A stretch of DNA of 64,000 nt from a virus, in the IMG/VR virus record IMGVR_UViG_3300046804_002325, positions 112,979 through 176,978 of that record; one strand, given 5' to 3'. This document shows positions 44,600-52,844 of this stretch, in pieces. The number at the start of each line of letters is the position of its first letter. Positions within the stretch are counted from its first letter, which is position 1. A model generated the notes under the pieces. That model saw only the letters and a program-made list of their open reading frames with translations, was not told the DNA's origin and did no database searches. A program made the position numbers and the translations under genes.

Positions 44600-45377
44600 A
44601 TTGTTTTTCTAATTCCACAAATCTATTGTATAGTTCGTCACCCAAAATAATTCTTGGATCTTTTGCGGTTTTTTCCAACTTAGGTCTGATGGTGTGTAAC
44701 CCATCAAAACCCCAGGCCACCAAATCGTCATCTACGGTATCGTTGATGATGTTTTCAAAGTCATAATTGAATTTTGGTAACTCTAAAAAATCTTCAATTC
44801 TTTGTAGTTGTGTTCTGGCATCATTCATCAAATCATCATATGTCACCACCACTATTTGGTCAGGAACTTCTTTTTTAATTTGATATGTACCTTCCATGCA
44901 GTCTTTGACCATATCAAACCACATCTCTGCCATGCGGTTATCATCGGTTGGCGGAAAACCTTTACGCATAATGGTTTCGTCTAAGTAACATTCTTTTTGT
45001 TTTCTGATAATAGTTAACCAACTAGCCATAATACTGGGTAAGTCTCGTTCCATTACAATGACTTTGATTTTCTTTTCAAACAACGCATTGGCTGTTAACA
45101 TATTCTTTGCCCAACCTCTACCTTTATCTATGATAATGGGTTCTGGTCTGTGCTGCCAAAAAGCAGGAAGAACTGCTTTGGTAATATTGCGTGCTTGTTC
45201 CTCAAAGTAGTTTGCTTTGACTGTCGGATCTTCTCTCCATGCGTCCTGCATCTTCACTGTCACATTCAACATAGGACTTGTGGGTGTTACATATACCTGT
45301 GGGTTTTGGTTTAGTATACTCGCCAGTAATGTTGATCCGGATCTTGGTAATCCTGATAAAAAATGTAATGTTTTCAT
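44592..45377 (-). CDS. Sulfotransferase (PAPS-dependent)
   Basis: A 261-residue cytosolic-type sulfotransferase. The 5'-phosphosulfate-binding loop is at the N-terminus, LHFLSGLPRSGSTLLASIL (P-loop-like, residue 10). The 3'-phosphate segment is seen around IKVIVMERDLPSIMASWLTIIRK (residue 105) with a conserved R/S pattern. The C-terminal VAWGFDGLHTIRPKLEKT is typical of the family. Such enzymes move sulfate from PAPS to sugars, lipids or Tyr. The two APS-kinase-like genes next to it could supply PAPS. Target unknown; phage tail glycans or host surface glycans are candidates. Confidence 0.85.
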   Translation of the reverse strand: MKTLHFLSGLPRSGSTLLASILNQNPQVYVTPTSPMLNVTVKMQDAWREDPTVKANYFEEQARNITKAVLPAFWQHRPEPIIIDKGRGWAKNMLTANALFEKKIKVIVMERDLPSIMASWLTIIRKQKECYLDETIMRKGFPPTDDNRMAEMWFDMVKDCMEGTYQIKKEVPDQIVVVTYDDLMNDARTQLQRIEDFLELPKFNYDFENIINDTVDDDLVAWGFDGLHTIRPKLEKTAKDPRIILGDELYNRFVELEKQYV

Positions 45378-45727
45378 TTGTCAATCATGTTGGGTATAGT
45401 TGGGTGGTGTCCTTTGCGACAATCAAATTGTCTGCAAGCTTTAGGTCTGTATTCATATATCGAACATTTGCCGTCAATAAACATTCCACATCCACCTTCT
45501 TTCTTTCTGTATAAAACGACAACGGGTCCGATATCTGGATTAATTTGTTTTTGTTCTATTGTTGGATTTATTAAACTCAATGGATATAATCCTGAAGCAA
45601 CTTCTTCCGGTGATAGAAATGGTGATAATTTTTCACAACAAAGTGTACAGGTGCCACACGGCACAATTTCTTCCGGCTCTTCAGATTTTATGGAAGATAG
45701 ATTTATATTAATTGTTTGTATTTTCAT
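45374..45727 (-). CDS. YkgJ-family cysteine cluster protein
   Basis: A 117-residue protein with the CxxCxxCC-type cluster of UPF0153/YkgJ: VPCGTCTLCCEKLSPF (about residue 23), then GCGMFIDGKCSIYEYRPKACRQFDCRKG (about residues 79-106), a set of about eight Cys that binds zinc or iron. In bacteria the family is uncharacterised and often lies beside modification or maturation enzymes; here it lies between the sulfotransferase and the TPR-glycosyltransferase. A role in maturation of a neighbour is inferred, not shown. Confidence 0.88.
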   Translation of the reverse strand: MKIQTININLSSIKSEEPEEIVPCGTCTLCCEKLSPFLSPEEVASGLYPLSLINPTIEQKQINPDIGPVVVLYRKKEGGCGMFIDGKCSIYEYRPKACRQFDCRKGHHPTIPNMIDK

Positions 45728-47027
45728 TCTTCAAATAATCATTCAATTCAAGTAATGGTGCTTTCCAATTATCATACTCACTTTGCCTGAAGATTGTCAG
45801 ATTATCACCATACCATTTGGTGTGATACTCTGGTTTTGCCCAAGTGTAATATGTTAGAATTGGAATAATAACAACTGATTGTTTTCCAATTGCACCGGCT
45901 GCATGTATCAATGATGTACAACTAGAAACCACAATATCCATTTGATTGATGTAATCAAGTGTATCGTCCCAGGTTTTAATTTTATCTTTTAATTGTATAA
46001 CTCTAGGATGACTAAAATCTTCATCTATGTGAAAAGAATAAATTTCATAATCTTCCGGAATACTATCAATCAATTCTTCAAATGGAATAGTTCTATGTAA
46101 GTCTTGGTCATACTTTGGATTACCCATACACTTGATGCCAATTTTCTTTTTGCCAGTGTTTGGTAATTTAGGTGAAACGTTTAATGGTTTCAGATATGTG
46201 CCGTACCATAAATCATCTTCTTCTAAATCCAAGTAAGTTGGGCTTGGCATAGAATATGTCCATAACCAATCATATGATATTTCTTTAAGATTTGTTACCG
46301 TTTCAAAACCACAACGATTGAAAATGCTTGCAATATCTTTTCTATTTGTAAACCAAATAGGATTCATTCCAACATCTTTAAAGTGTTTCATAAATCTAAC
46401 TGAAATGATTTCGTCACCAATACCACCTTCGGCACAAAGCACGATTGTTTTACCCGGTTGTGGTGTGCCTTCCCATAGTTGATTTTTTGGAAAGTTGAAT
46501 GATTCCCAGATGTTTAATTTTCTACCATCTAGTAACACATGCCTCAAACCTTCTTTGAAATTTCCATTACGTAAGTCATATGTACCTAGATTAAAGTTTA
46601 CTCTAAAATCAATATCATCTGTGTGCGGCTCGGTTAAAATGTTTCTCAGTATCTTTTCACCTTCATCTTTTCTGTCAAGTAAGAAATATGCCATTGCCTT
46701 ATCCATTTGATTTGGATGGTCATTTGGTCTTTCCTTTTCGTTAATACCGATATAAACCAATGCTTCTTTTGGCTTGTTAAGGTTTAGATATGCACGAATG
46801 ATATTAACTCTTGCATCAAATCTGGCATCATCGTTGGTCACCAATGCATACATTTTTTGTGCCAGTTCTAGTGTATCATTGAACTCTCTAATCTCGGCAT
46901 ATAATTTACCTAGTTGGTCCATTTCACCCAAACCGGTGGCATATGGTTTAAGAAGGTCTAGAACTATTTTAGCTTTCTCACTTTGTTTAATTTTAATAAA
47001 AAATTCAGCGGTCGATAACGGATTCAT
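45708..47027 (-). CDS. TPR protein with GT9-like glycosyltransferase domain
   Basis: A 439-residue protein. The N-terminal half (about 1-165) consists of TPR-like helical repeats (AEFFIKIKQSEKAKIVLDLL, RAYLNLNKPKEALVYIGI, FNLGTYDLRNGNFKEGLRHV). The C-terminal half has the GT9/heptosyltransferase-like fold marks VLCAEGGIGDEIISVRFM (GGxGD) and VVSSCTSLIHAAGAIGKQSV (SxxxHxAGA). Such TPR-GT fusions are common in marine bacteria and phages; the acceptor is unknown. It overlaps the methyltransferase gene upstream and the YkgJ gene downstream, so it belongs to the same operon. Confidence 0.83.
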   Translation of the reverse strand: MNPLSTAEFFIKIKQSEKAKIVLDLLKPYATGLGEMDQLGKLYAEIREFNDTLELAQKMYALVTNDDARFDARVNIIRAYLNLNKPKEALVYIGINEKERPNDHPNQMDKAMAYFLLDRKDEGEKILRNILTEPHTDDIDFRVNFNLGTYDLRNGNFKEGLRHVLLDGRKLNIWESFNFPKNQLWEGTPQPGKTIVLCAEGGIGDEIISVRFMKHFKDVGMNPIWFTNRKDIASIFNRCGFETVTNLKEISYDWLWTYSMPSPTYLDLEEDDLWYGTYLKPLNVSPKLPNTGKKKIGIKCMGNPKYDQDLHRTIPFEELIDSIPEDYEIYSFHIDEDFSHPRVIQLKDKIKTWDDTLDYINQMDIVVSSCTSLIHAAGAIGKQSVVIIPILTYYTWAKPEYHTKWYGDNLTIFRQSEYDNWKAPLLELNDYLKNENTNN

Positions 47028-47568
47028 CTTTATAAACTACCCATTGTATATGATATTCATTGATAACATTATTAAAAGACCTTGCTGCATGTTCACACTG
47101 TTCTTCGGTCATTTGTTGAAATTGTTTTTGCCAATATTCATCCAAAACAGGAGAAAAATTTAAAACACGCATGTCAACATTATTGATTAAACCAATAGGT
47201 GTTTCACATCCACCTGCGGCAATATCTCTTAGGTTACGTTCTTTAGAGAACATATCCAATGTGTGTGGATATACAGGTCTTTTATGAGAGGGGTCTATTA
47301 AGAATGTGTCGTGTCTAGGATGTGGAACTCTAACATCAATCGTTGTGCCGTGTTTACACACACGGTATAGTTCCTTGACACAATGAAAAAACCCATCACC
47401 CAGGTGTTCTAGTATGTGATGAGCAATAATACTGTCCACAGAACTATCTTCAAATGGTAGTTTATCTTTTTCTAAGTCGATAACAAAATCTGGTTTTGAA
47501 CCAGCATCATTATCAATATTTAAATAACCGGGAATTCTTTTTGAACCGGATCCAAGGTTTAGTTTCAT
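47005..47568 (-). CDS. SAM-dependent methyltransferase (class I)
   Basis: A 187-residue Rossmann methyltransferase. Motif I is MKLNLGSGSKRIPGYLNID (LGSGS), the second strand ends PDFVIDLEKDKLPFEDSSVDSI and the typical IIAHHILEHLGDGFFHCVKELYRVCKHGTTIDVRVP is motif 4-5. Such proteins often modify sugars in surface-glycan clusters. It is the first gene of the accessory operon, whose later genes are a glycosyltransferase, YkgJ protein, sulfotransferase and APS-kinase-like genes. Confidence 0.88.
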   Translation of the reverse strand: MKLNLGSGSKRIPGYLNIDNDAGSKPDFVIDLEKDKLPFEDSSVDSIIAHHILEHLGDGFFHCVKELYRVCKHGTTIDVRVPHPRHDTFLIDPSHKRPVYPHTLDMFSKERNLRDIAAGGCETPIGLINNVDMRVLNFSPVLDEYWQKQFQQMTEEQCEHAARSFNNVINEYHIQWVVYKDESVIDR

Positions 47569-47624
47569 AATATTTCACAATAATAATCTGATGATACTAT
47601 TATATATGTTCAGTTTCCTGATGT

Positions 47625-48764
47625 TTAAGTGATGGTTCTCCAGGTGCCGTTGATTGCGGATGTGTTAAACCCCACAGAGGATACTTGTTTCCAATTAGTA
47701 CCACCTGAAATTGTTTGTATTGGACTAGATTTAGACAGTACTGTATTATCACCTAATTGGCCATAATTATTATAACCCCATAACCATAATGTGCCATCTG
47801 TTTTGATTGCGGCAGTATGGTTTCTTCCACATGCCAATAGTTTCCAATTGGTACCCGATGCAACAGTTTGAACTGGACTTGAATAATCTGTTATGTTGTT
47901 GGTTCCTAATTGACCATAAATGTTTCGGCCCCACAACCATAGTGTACCATCTGTTTTGATTGCGGCAGTATGAGACTGTCCGCCAGATGATTGTTTCCAA
48001 TTAGTTCCACCTGCAACAGTTTGAACTGGACTAGACCTGTTTGTTATATTATTTGTACCTAATTGACCAACATTGTTTCTGCCCCATAACCATAGTGTAC
48101 CATCTGTTTTGATTGCTGTTACATGATATATTCCCGTTGATGTTGATTTCCAATTTGTACCGGCTGCAATTGTTTGTACAGGACTAGATTTGTCTATTCT
48201 TGTGTTATCACCCAAAGTACCGTCATTGTTATATCCCCATGTCCATAACGTGCCATCTGTTTTGATTGCCGCAGAAAAGTATGAATTAGAAGAAATTAAT
48301 TTCCAATTTTTTTCTGTACCAAGTTGTACAGGACTGGAATAATTTGTGATGTTACCTGTTCCCAGTTGACCGTTTCCATTATTTCCCCATACCCACAATG
48401 ATCCGTCTGTTTTGATTGCGAACACTGACATTTGATTAGAATATACATACTTCCAATTTGTACCGGCTGCAATTGTTTGCACAGGACTGGATGTGCTAGC
48501 GGTTGTGTTATTACCTAATGTACCATTGCTATTATATCCCCATGTCCATAACGTGCCGTCTGTTTTTATTGCTGCATTATGATAGCCACCGATTCCAACT
48601 AATTTCCAATTTGATCCGGAAGCAACAGTTTGCACAGGACTGGATCTATTGACTAAGGTTTCATCACCAGCAGCTCCAAATCCGTTGTATCCCCATGACC
48701 ACAATCCGCCTTGGTTAAAATAACTTACCGGTACCAACAATTCCTCTAAATTATTATACGACAT
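47625..48764 (-). CDS. RCC1-repeat protein 1 (seven-bladed propeller adhesin)
   Basis: A 379-residue protein made of seven RCC1-type repeats of about 50 residues, each with IKTDGTLWTWGYN, GQLGDNT and SSPVQT elements, i.e. a full seven-bladed beta-propeller. The N-terminal 25 residues (MSYNNLEELLVPVSYFNQGG) would be a connector. Phage RCC1-repeat proteins are virion-associated in other phages; here it is next to fibre genes, so a receptor-binding or fibre-tip role is likely. Three such genes lie in this region and differ mostly in the blade surface residues. Confidence 0.85.
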   Translation of the reverse strand: MSYNNLEELLVPVSYFNQGGLWSWGYNGFGAAGDETLVNRSSPVQTVASGSNWKLVGIGGYHNAAIKTDGTLWTWGYNSNGTLGNNTTASTSSPVQTIAAGTNWKYVYSNQMSVFAIKTDGSLWVWGNNGNGQLGTGNITNYSSPVQLGTEKNWKLISSNSYFSAAIKTDGTLWTWGYNNDGTLGDNTRIDKSSPVQTIAAGTNWKSTSTGIYHVTAIKTDGTLWLWGRNNVGQLGTNNITNRSSPVQTVAGGTNWKQSSGGQSHTAAIKTDGTLWLWGRNIYGQLGTNNITDYSSPVQTVASGTNWKLLACGRNHTAAIKTDGTLWLWGYNNYGQLGDNTVLSKSSPIQTISGGTNWKQVSSVGFNTSAINGTWRTIT

Positions 48765-48766
48765 GA

Positions 48767-49978
48767 TTAGAAGTCCTCATTAAAATCTTTGATGGCAAAA
48801 AATTTTCCTGTTCCGCCGCTAATTTGTTTCCAATTAGTTCCACCACTAACTGTTTGCACTGGACTAGAGTAATGTGTTGTGTTATTGGTTCCCAGATTAC
48901 CATAAAAATTAGCTCCCCAAGTCCAAAGAGTGCCATCCGTTTTCAAAGAGTATGTACTGTAATTGCCAGTTGAAACCTGTTTCCAATTGGTACCAGCGGA
49001 TATAGTTTGCACTGGACTTGACGTATTGGTTGTATTATTTGTACCTAATTGACCATAATTATTATTACCCCATAACCACAGGGTACCATTAGTCTTAATG
49101 GATGCAATATGATTGTAACTACTGACAGAACACTGTTTCCAATTATTTCCACCAGAAACCGTTTGAACTGGACTGGATTTTCTTACGCTCGTATTATCAC
49201 CCAACCCACCATAACCATTAAATCCCCATAACCACAGGGTACCGTCTGTTTTGATTGCCGCAACTGTTGATCCGCCAGCTGAAACCTGTTTCCAATTGGT
49301 ACCAGCGGATATAGTTTGTACTGGACTTGACCTATTGGTTGTATTATTTGTACCCAATTGACCATTGCCGTTGTCTCCCCATAACCACAGGGTACCGTCT
49401 GTTTTGATTGCTGACATAAACAAATCTCCACCAGTGGTGTACTTCCAATTAGTTCCACCAGATACTGTTTGAACTGGACTGGATCTATTAGTTGCAGTGT
49501 TATCGCCCAACTGGCCAGAGTTATTTTTCCCCCACATCCATAATGTGCCATCTGTTTTGATTGCTCCAAATGTTCTATCTCCGGCGCCAACTTGAATCCA
49601 GTTCGTCCCTGCACTAATTGTCTGTACGGGAGAACTGACTGAATTTGTGTTATTGTTACCTAATTCACCATAAGCATTATATCCCCATAACCACAGGGTA
49701 CCGTCTGTTTTGATTGCTGCTGCCGATGGCCCCCAACTGGATGTTACTTGCTTCCAGTTGGCGCCCCCCGATATAGTTTGTACTGGGCTAGACTTGTCAA
49801 CACTAGTTCTGTCGCCCAGTTGACCGACGAGAGCATAACCACATCCCCACAATCCAGCACTCTTTGCTTGGTCACTAAGTTGTGGATATGCATCAAACAA
49901 ATATTGTTTAGTTACATATCCACCTGGACTAAAATATCCATCAATGGGTATAGGAACTCCACTTTCACTGTATGCCAT
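48767..49978 (-). CDS. RCC1-repeat protein 2 (seven-bladed propeller adhesin)
   Basis: A 403-residue protein, seven RCC1-type repeats preceded by a distinct N-terminal segment (MAYSESGVPIPIDGYFSPGG, then KQYLFDAYPQLSDQAKSAGL) which may attach it to the fibre or baseplate. The repeats contain IKTDGTLWLWG, GQLGTNN and SSPVQTIS. It lies 2 bases before RCC1 gene 1 and was probably made by duplication. Confidence 0.85.
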   Translation of the reverse strand: MAYSESGVPIPIDGYFSPGGYVTKQYLFDAYPQLSDQAKSAGLWGCGYALVGQLGDRTSVDKSSPVQTISGGANWKQVTSSWGPSAAAIKTDGTLWLWGYNAYGELGNNNTNSVSSPVQTISAGTNWIQVGAGDRTFGAIKTDGTLWMWGKNNSGQLGDNTATNRSSPVQTVSGGTNWKYTTGGDLFMSAIKTDGTLWLWGDNGNGQLGTNNTTNRSSPVQTISAGTNWKQVSAGGSTVAAIKTDGTLWLWGFNGYGGLGDNTSVRKSSPVQTVSGGNNWKQCSVSSYNHIASIKTNGTLWLWGNNNYGQLGTNNTTNTSSPVQTISAGTNWKQVSTGNYSTYSLKTDGTLWTWGANFYGNLGTNNTTHYSSPVQTVSGGTNWKQISGGTGKFFAIKDFNEDF

Positions 49979-50609
49979 TTAAGGTCACCCTTGGATTAAA
50001 TTCATTGTGTAATAATTCTAAATCTTCTAATGATGTTTTACTATCAATAAGATTGATTCTATTGCGTTCTTCTGCAAAACAATTTTGTATATGTTCATTA
50101 ATAGATTGAACAATATTTTGTAAATCAACCAAAGATAATGTTACATAACCCTCATTGAACTTCCAATCATATGAACTAGAGTTCATTTGTAATTGTTCAA
50201 TGTATATTTTTCTACCTTCACGAGAGGTATCAACTGAATATTCTATATCATTGATAGTAACTTTAATTCCGCCGACTTCTTTCTTCCATCTTTTATCTGC
50301 AACAATTTGTTTCAATTCAGATTTTAAATGTTCTACATCTTTGTCTATCGCAACAAAATTACCTACTGCTTCTGTTTCAGTAATAGTCCAGAAAGGACCG
50401 TTGTGTTTTTGTGTTATTGGATTGTGTTCTTCATGTGTATATCTTGCTGGAAGAATGACAATTTCATCATTTACTGTGTACGGGACATCATTTTTTTGTG
50501 GTAGTGTTACTTGAACTTCACAATCTTCTTCTATGATGTTTTCAAAGAAAAACTTTCTCCATGGCATTGGCCCTAGAATTACTTGATTATTGTATACGAT
50601 TACAAACAT
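49965..50609 (-). CDS. Fibre-associated protein with DUF4376-like C-terminus
   Basis: A 214-residue protein from the ATG at 50609 (MFVIVYNNQVILGPMPWRKF), with GGAAT upstream; the frame upstream of it is AT-rich spacer. After a beta-rich N-terminal half (EVQVTLPQKNDVPYTVNDEI and PARYTHEEHNPITQ), the C-terminal part WKFNEGYVTLSLVDLQNIVQSINEHIQNCFAEE has the DUF4376 pattern found in phage tail fibre proteins and their accessory proteins. It lies between two RCC1 genes, so it may be a shared assembly factor or connector. Function is inferred from context. Confidence 0.72.
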   Translation of the reverse strand: MFVIVYNNQVILGPMPWRKFFFENIIEEDCEVQVTLPQKNDVPYTVNDEIVILPARYTHEEHNPITQKHNGPFWTITETEAVGNFVAIDKDVEHLKSELKQIVADKRWKKEVGGIKVTINDIEYSVDTSREGRKIYIEQLQMNSSSYDWKFNEGYVTLSLVDLQNIVQSINEHIQNCFAEERNRINLIDSKTSLEDLELLHNEFNPRVTLNGIQ

Positions 50610-50623
50610 TATTATATTCCTTA

Positions 50624-51796
50624 TTATTGTAGATCCGAAAAAGTCGTTGCTGAGGTAATAAGATACCCACAAGAAACTTGTTTCCAATTTGTTCCACTGG
50701 ATATAGTTTGGACTGGACTGGATGTGGATGTAAAAGTATTGGTTCCTAATTGGCCGAACGCATCACTCCCCCAAAGCCACAGCTCGCCATTAGTCTTAAT
50801 AGCGGCAGTATGGCTTGAACCGGTAGCAACAGATTTCCAATTTGTTCCACCGGTTATAGTTTGAACTGGGCTCGATTTGGATACTGTGGTATTATCACCT
50901 AGTTGAGCATTACCATTATTTCCAAAGAGCCACAACGTACCATCTGTTTTAATAGCACTAATGTGGCCACCAATGCTGGCAGAAACTGACTTCCAATTAT
51001 TTCCGCCTGCAATTGTTTGTACAGGACTGGATTTATTGGTTGTTGTGTTATCACCTAATTGACCATATTGATTATTACCACACAACCATAAGGTACCATC
51101 TGTTTTAATCGCAGCAGTAAAACTTGAGCCAACACTCACTTGATTCCAATTATTTCCGGTACCAAATGTTTGTGCTGGACTACTTTTATTGGTTAGAGTA
51201 TTGTCGCCCAATTGACCATTATTATTTTGGCCCCACAACCACAGTGTGCCATCGGTTTTAATTGCAGCAACGTGTTGAAAACCGGCACTTAATTTTTTCC
51301 AATTATTTCCAGCAGCAATGGTTTGAACGGGACTGGAATAGTTGGTTGTGTTATTGGTTCCTAATTGACCAACATTGTTTCTGCCCCATAACCACAACGT
51401 TCCGTCAGTTTTAATTGTTGTTGTGTAGTAGGATCCACACGAGACAAGATTCCAATTATTGCCACCACTTATAGTCTGTACAGGGCTAGATTTTTTGGTT
51501 GTTGTGTTATCTCCTAACTGTCCATAATAACGATTATCGCCCCACAACCATAAGGTGCCATCAGTTTTTATTCCAGCAATGTGATAATATCCCGTGGATG
51601 TTTGCTTCCAATTAGTTCCACCTGAAATAGTTTGTAACGGACTACCGTTGTAATTACCAGTCGCATTATTTCCTAACTGACCGTGGTTATTCAGTCCCCA
51701 CGCCCACAATCTATTACCGATATAATTATCAATTAAATCGGATTCTTTTAAATATTTTTTATCAAGTGTATCACCGTTACTAAAATTGAAGGCCAT
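50624..51796 (-). CDS. RCC1-repeat protein 3 (seven-bladed propeller adhesin)
   Basis: A 390-residue protein with seven RCC1-type repeats (IKTDGTLWLWG, GQLGDNT, SSPVQTI, NWKQVSCG at the end) and an N-terminal leader MAFNFSNGDTLDKKYLKESD. It overlaps the S74 fibre gene by one base. Compared with the other two copies the blades differ mostly in the variable loops, as in receptor-binding diversification. Confidence 0.85.
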   Translation of the reverse strand: MAFNFSNGDTLDKKYLKESDLIDNYIGNRLWAWGLNNHGQLGNNATGNYNGSPLQTISGGTNWKQTSTGYYHIAGIKTDGTLWLWGDNRYYGQLGDNTTTKKSSPVQTISGGNNWNLVSCGSYYTTTIKTDGTLWLWGRNNVGQLGTNNTTNYSSPVQTIAAGNNWKKLSAGFQHVAAIKTDGTLWLWGQNNNGQLGDNTLTNKSSPAQTFGTGNNWNQVSVGSSFTAAIKTDGTLWLCGNNQYGQLGDNTTTNKSSPVQTIAGGNNWKSVSASIGGHISAIKTDGTLWLFGNNGNAQLGDNTTVSKSSPVQTITGGTNWKSVATGSSHTAAIKTNGELWLWGSDAFGQLGTNTFTSTSSPVQTISSGTNWKQVSCGYLITSATTFSDLQ

Positions 51797-52821
51797 TATT
51801 TTTCCTCCAGCCTGGTGATTCTTTCTTCTAGACTTTGTATTTGTGTTGATTGTGTTTTGATGGCTTCAATTAAAAAACCAATCAAAGCATTATAGTTAAC
51901 AGTCTTTCTACCGTTGGCATCTGTCGTAACTAAATCAGGAATAATCTTTTCTAATTCCTGAGCAATCACACCATACGATTTTAATCCATTACTCTTCCAA
52001 AGGAAACTAACACCTCTTAATAGATTAACAGTTTCTAATGCATTTAGTATAGTTTCAATAGATGACTTTAGGTTCTCATCTGAACTGGTATTAAAGTTTG
52101 TGGAATATAATGTGCTTGTTGCAGAACTGTAATATAAGTTGGATGTATCAACTCTTGCATCTGTCCAAGTGCCGGAAGAACTTGCTGATAGTCCGATATA
52201 ATATGTGGTTGCTGCAGCAACCGCCGATAGTGTTGCACCACCTCCACCACCACCACTAATGGCATTATTTGATAATGCAGTGACTCTACCATATGCGTCT
52301 ACTGTTATTGTAACAGTATTTGATGTGCCACCATAAACACCAGGAGTTACTGCTGTTGTAGCAAGACCTAGAGCAACAGTGCCTGTTGACACGTTTGCGG
52401 TGATTTGACCTGTGTTGCCGTATACGGATGTTCCAGCAGGAATGGAAATGGATGTGTTTGTGATTGAAGAAACACGTCCGTTTGCGGCCAAAGTGATAAC
52501 TGGAATATTTGATGAACCGCCATATACACCATTTATTGTTGATAATGTTGTGTAGTCGGTGTTCGCCTGAACAAATGCAGCATTTGCATAAGAACCAGCA
52601 CTAACAGCCTTAGAATCAGCAGTTGCTGCGTTGGTAGTTGCTGTGTTTGCCTGAGTGTATGCTGAATTTGCTTGAACAAAAGAGGAATTTGCCTGTAAAA
52701 ATGCTGACTGTGCATAACTCAATACATCAACACCAGAAACCACGACCGTATTGGCCGACAATTGGTCAACTGAGTAGTCCAGTGTTTGGTCAATGTTTGC
52801 TGGTTGTATTTTTGTTGTCAT
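51796..52821 (-). CDS. Tail fibre with S74 intramolecular chaperone domain
   Basis: A 341-residue fibre. The N-terminus (TTKIQPANIDQTLDYSVDQL) and the repeated FLQANSSFVQANSAYTQANT stretch are fibre-like; the beta-rich middle has VYGGTSNTVTITVDAYGRVTAL, often seen in phage fibres. The C-terminal 110 residues are the Peptidase S74 chaperone domain: a TSSDENLKSSIETILNALE start, SNGLKSYGVIAQELEKIIPDLV and a final coiled coil (TQSTQIQSLEERITRLEEK). It trimerises the fibre and is cut off. The S of the SDE motif is the cleavage nucleophile. Confidence 0.92.
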   Translation of the reverse strand: MTTKIQPANIDQTLDYSVDQLSANTVVVSGVDVLSYAQSAFLQANSSFVQANSAYTQANTATTNAATADSKAVSAGSYANAAFVQANTDYTTLSTINGVYGGSSNIPVITLAANGRVSSITNTSISIPAGTSVYGNTGQITANVSTGTVALGLATTAVTPGVYGGTSNTVTITVDAYGRVTALSNNAISGGGGGGATLSAVAAATTYYIGLSASSSGTWTDARVDTSNLYYSSATSTLYSTNFNTSSDENLKSSIETILNALETVNLLRGVSFLWKSNGLKSYGVIAQELEKIIPDLVTTDANGRKTVNYNALIGFLIEAIKTQSTQIQSLEERITRLEEK

Positions 52822-52836
52822 TTTACTTTTTTATAT

Positions 52837-52844
52837 TATTTATT
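52837..52844 (-). promoter_or_regulatory. Possible late promoter of the S74 fibre
   Basis: AATAAATA (minus strand), one base from the late consensus, 16 bases before the ATG, so too close for a long leader but within the range seen for late genes. Confidence 0.35.

Noticed and set aside
47625-51796. CRISPR-like array in the RCC1 region
   Set aside because: The regular DNA repeats of about 150 bases encode protein repeats in one open frame and have no constant repeat-spacer structure.
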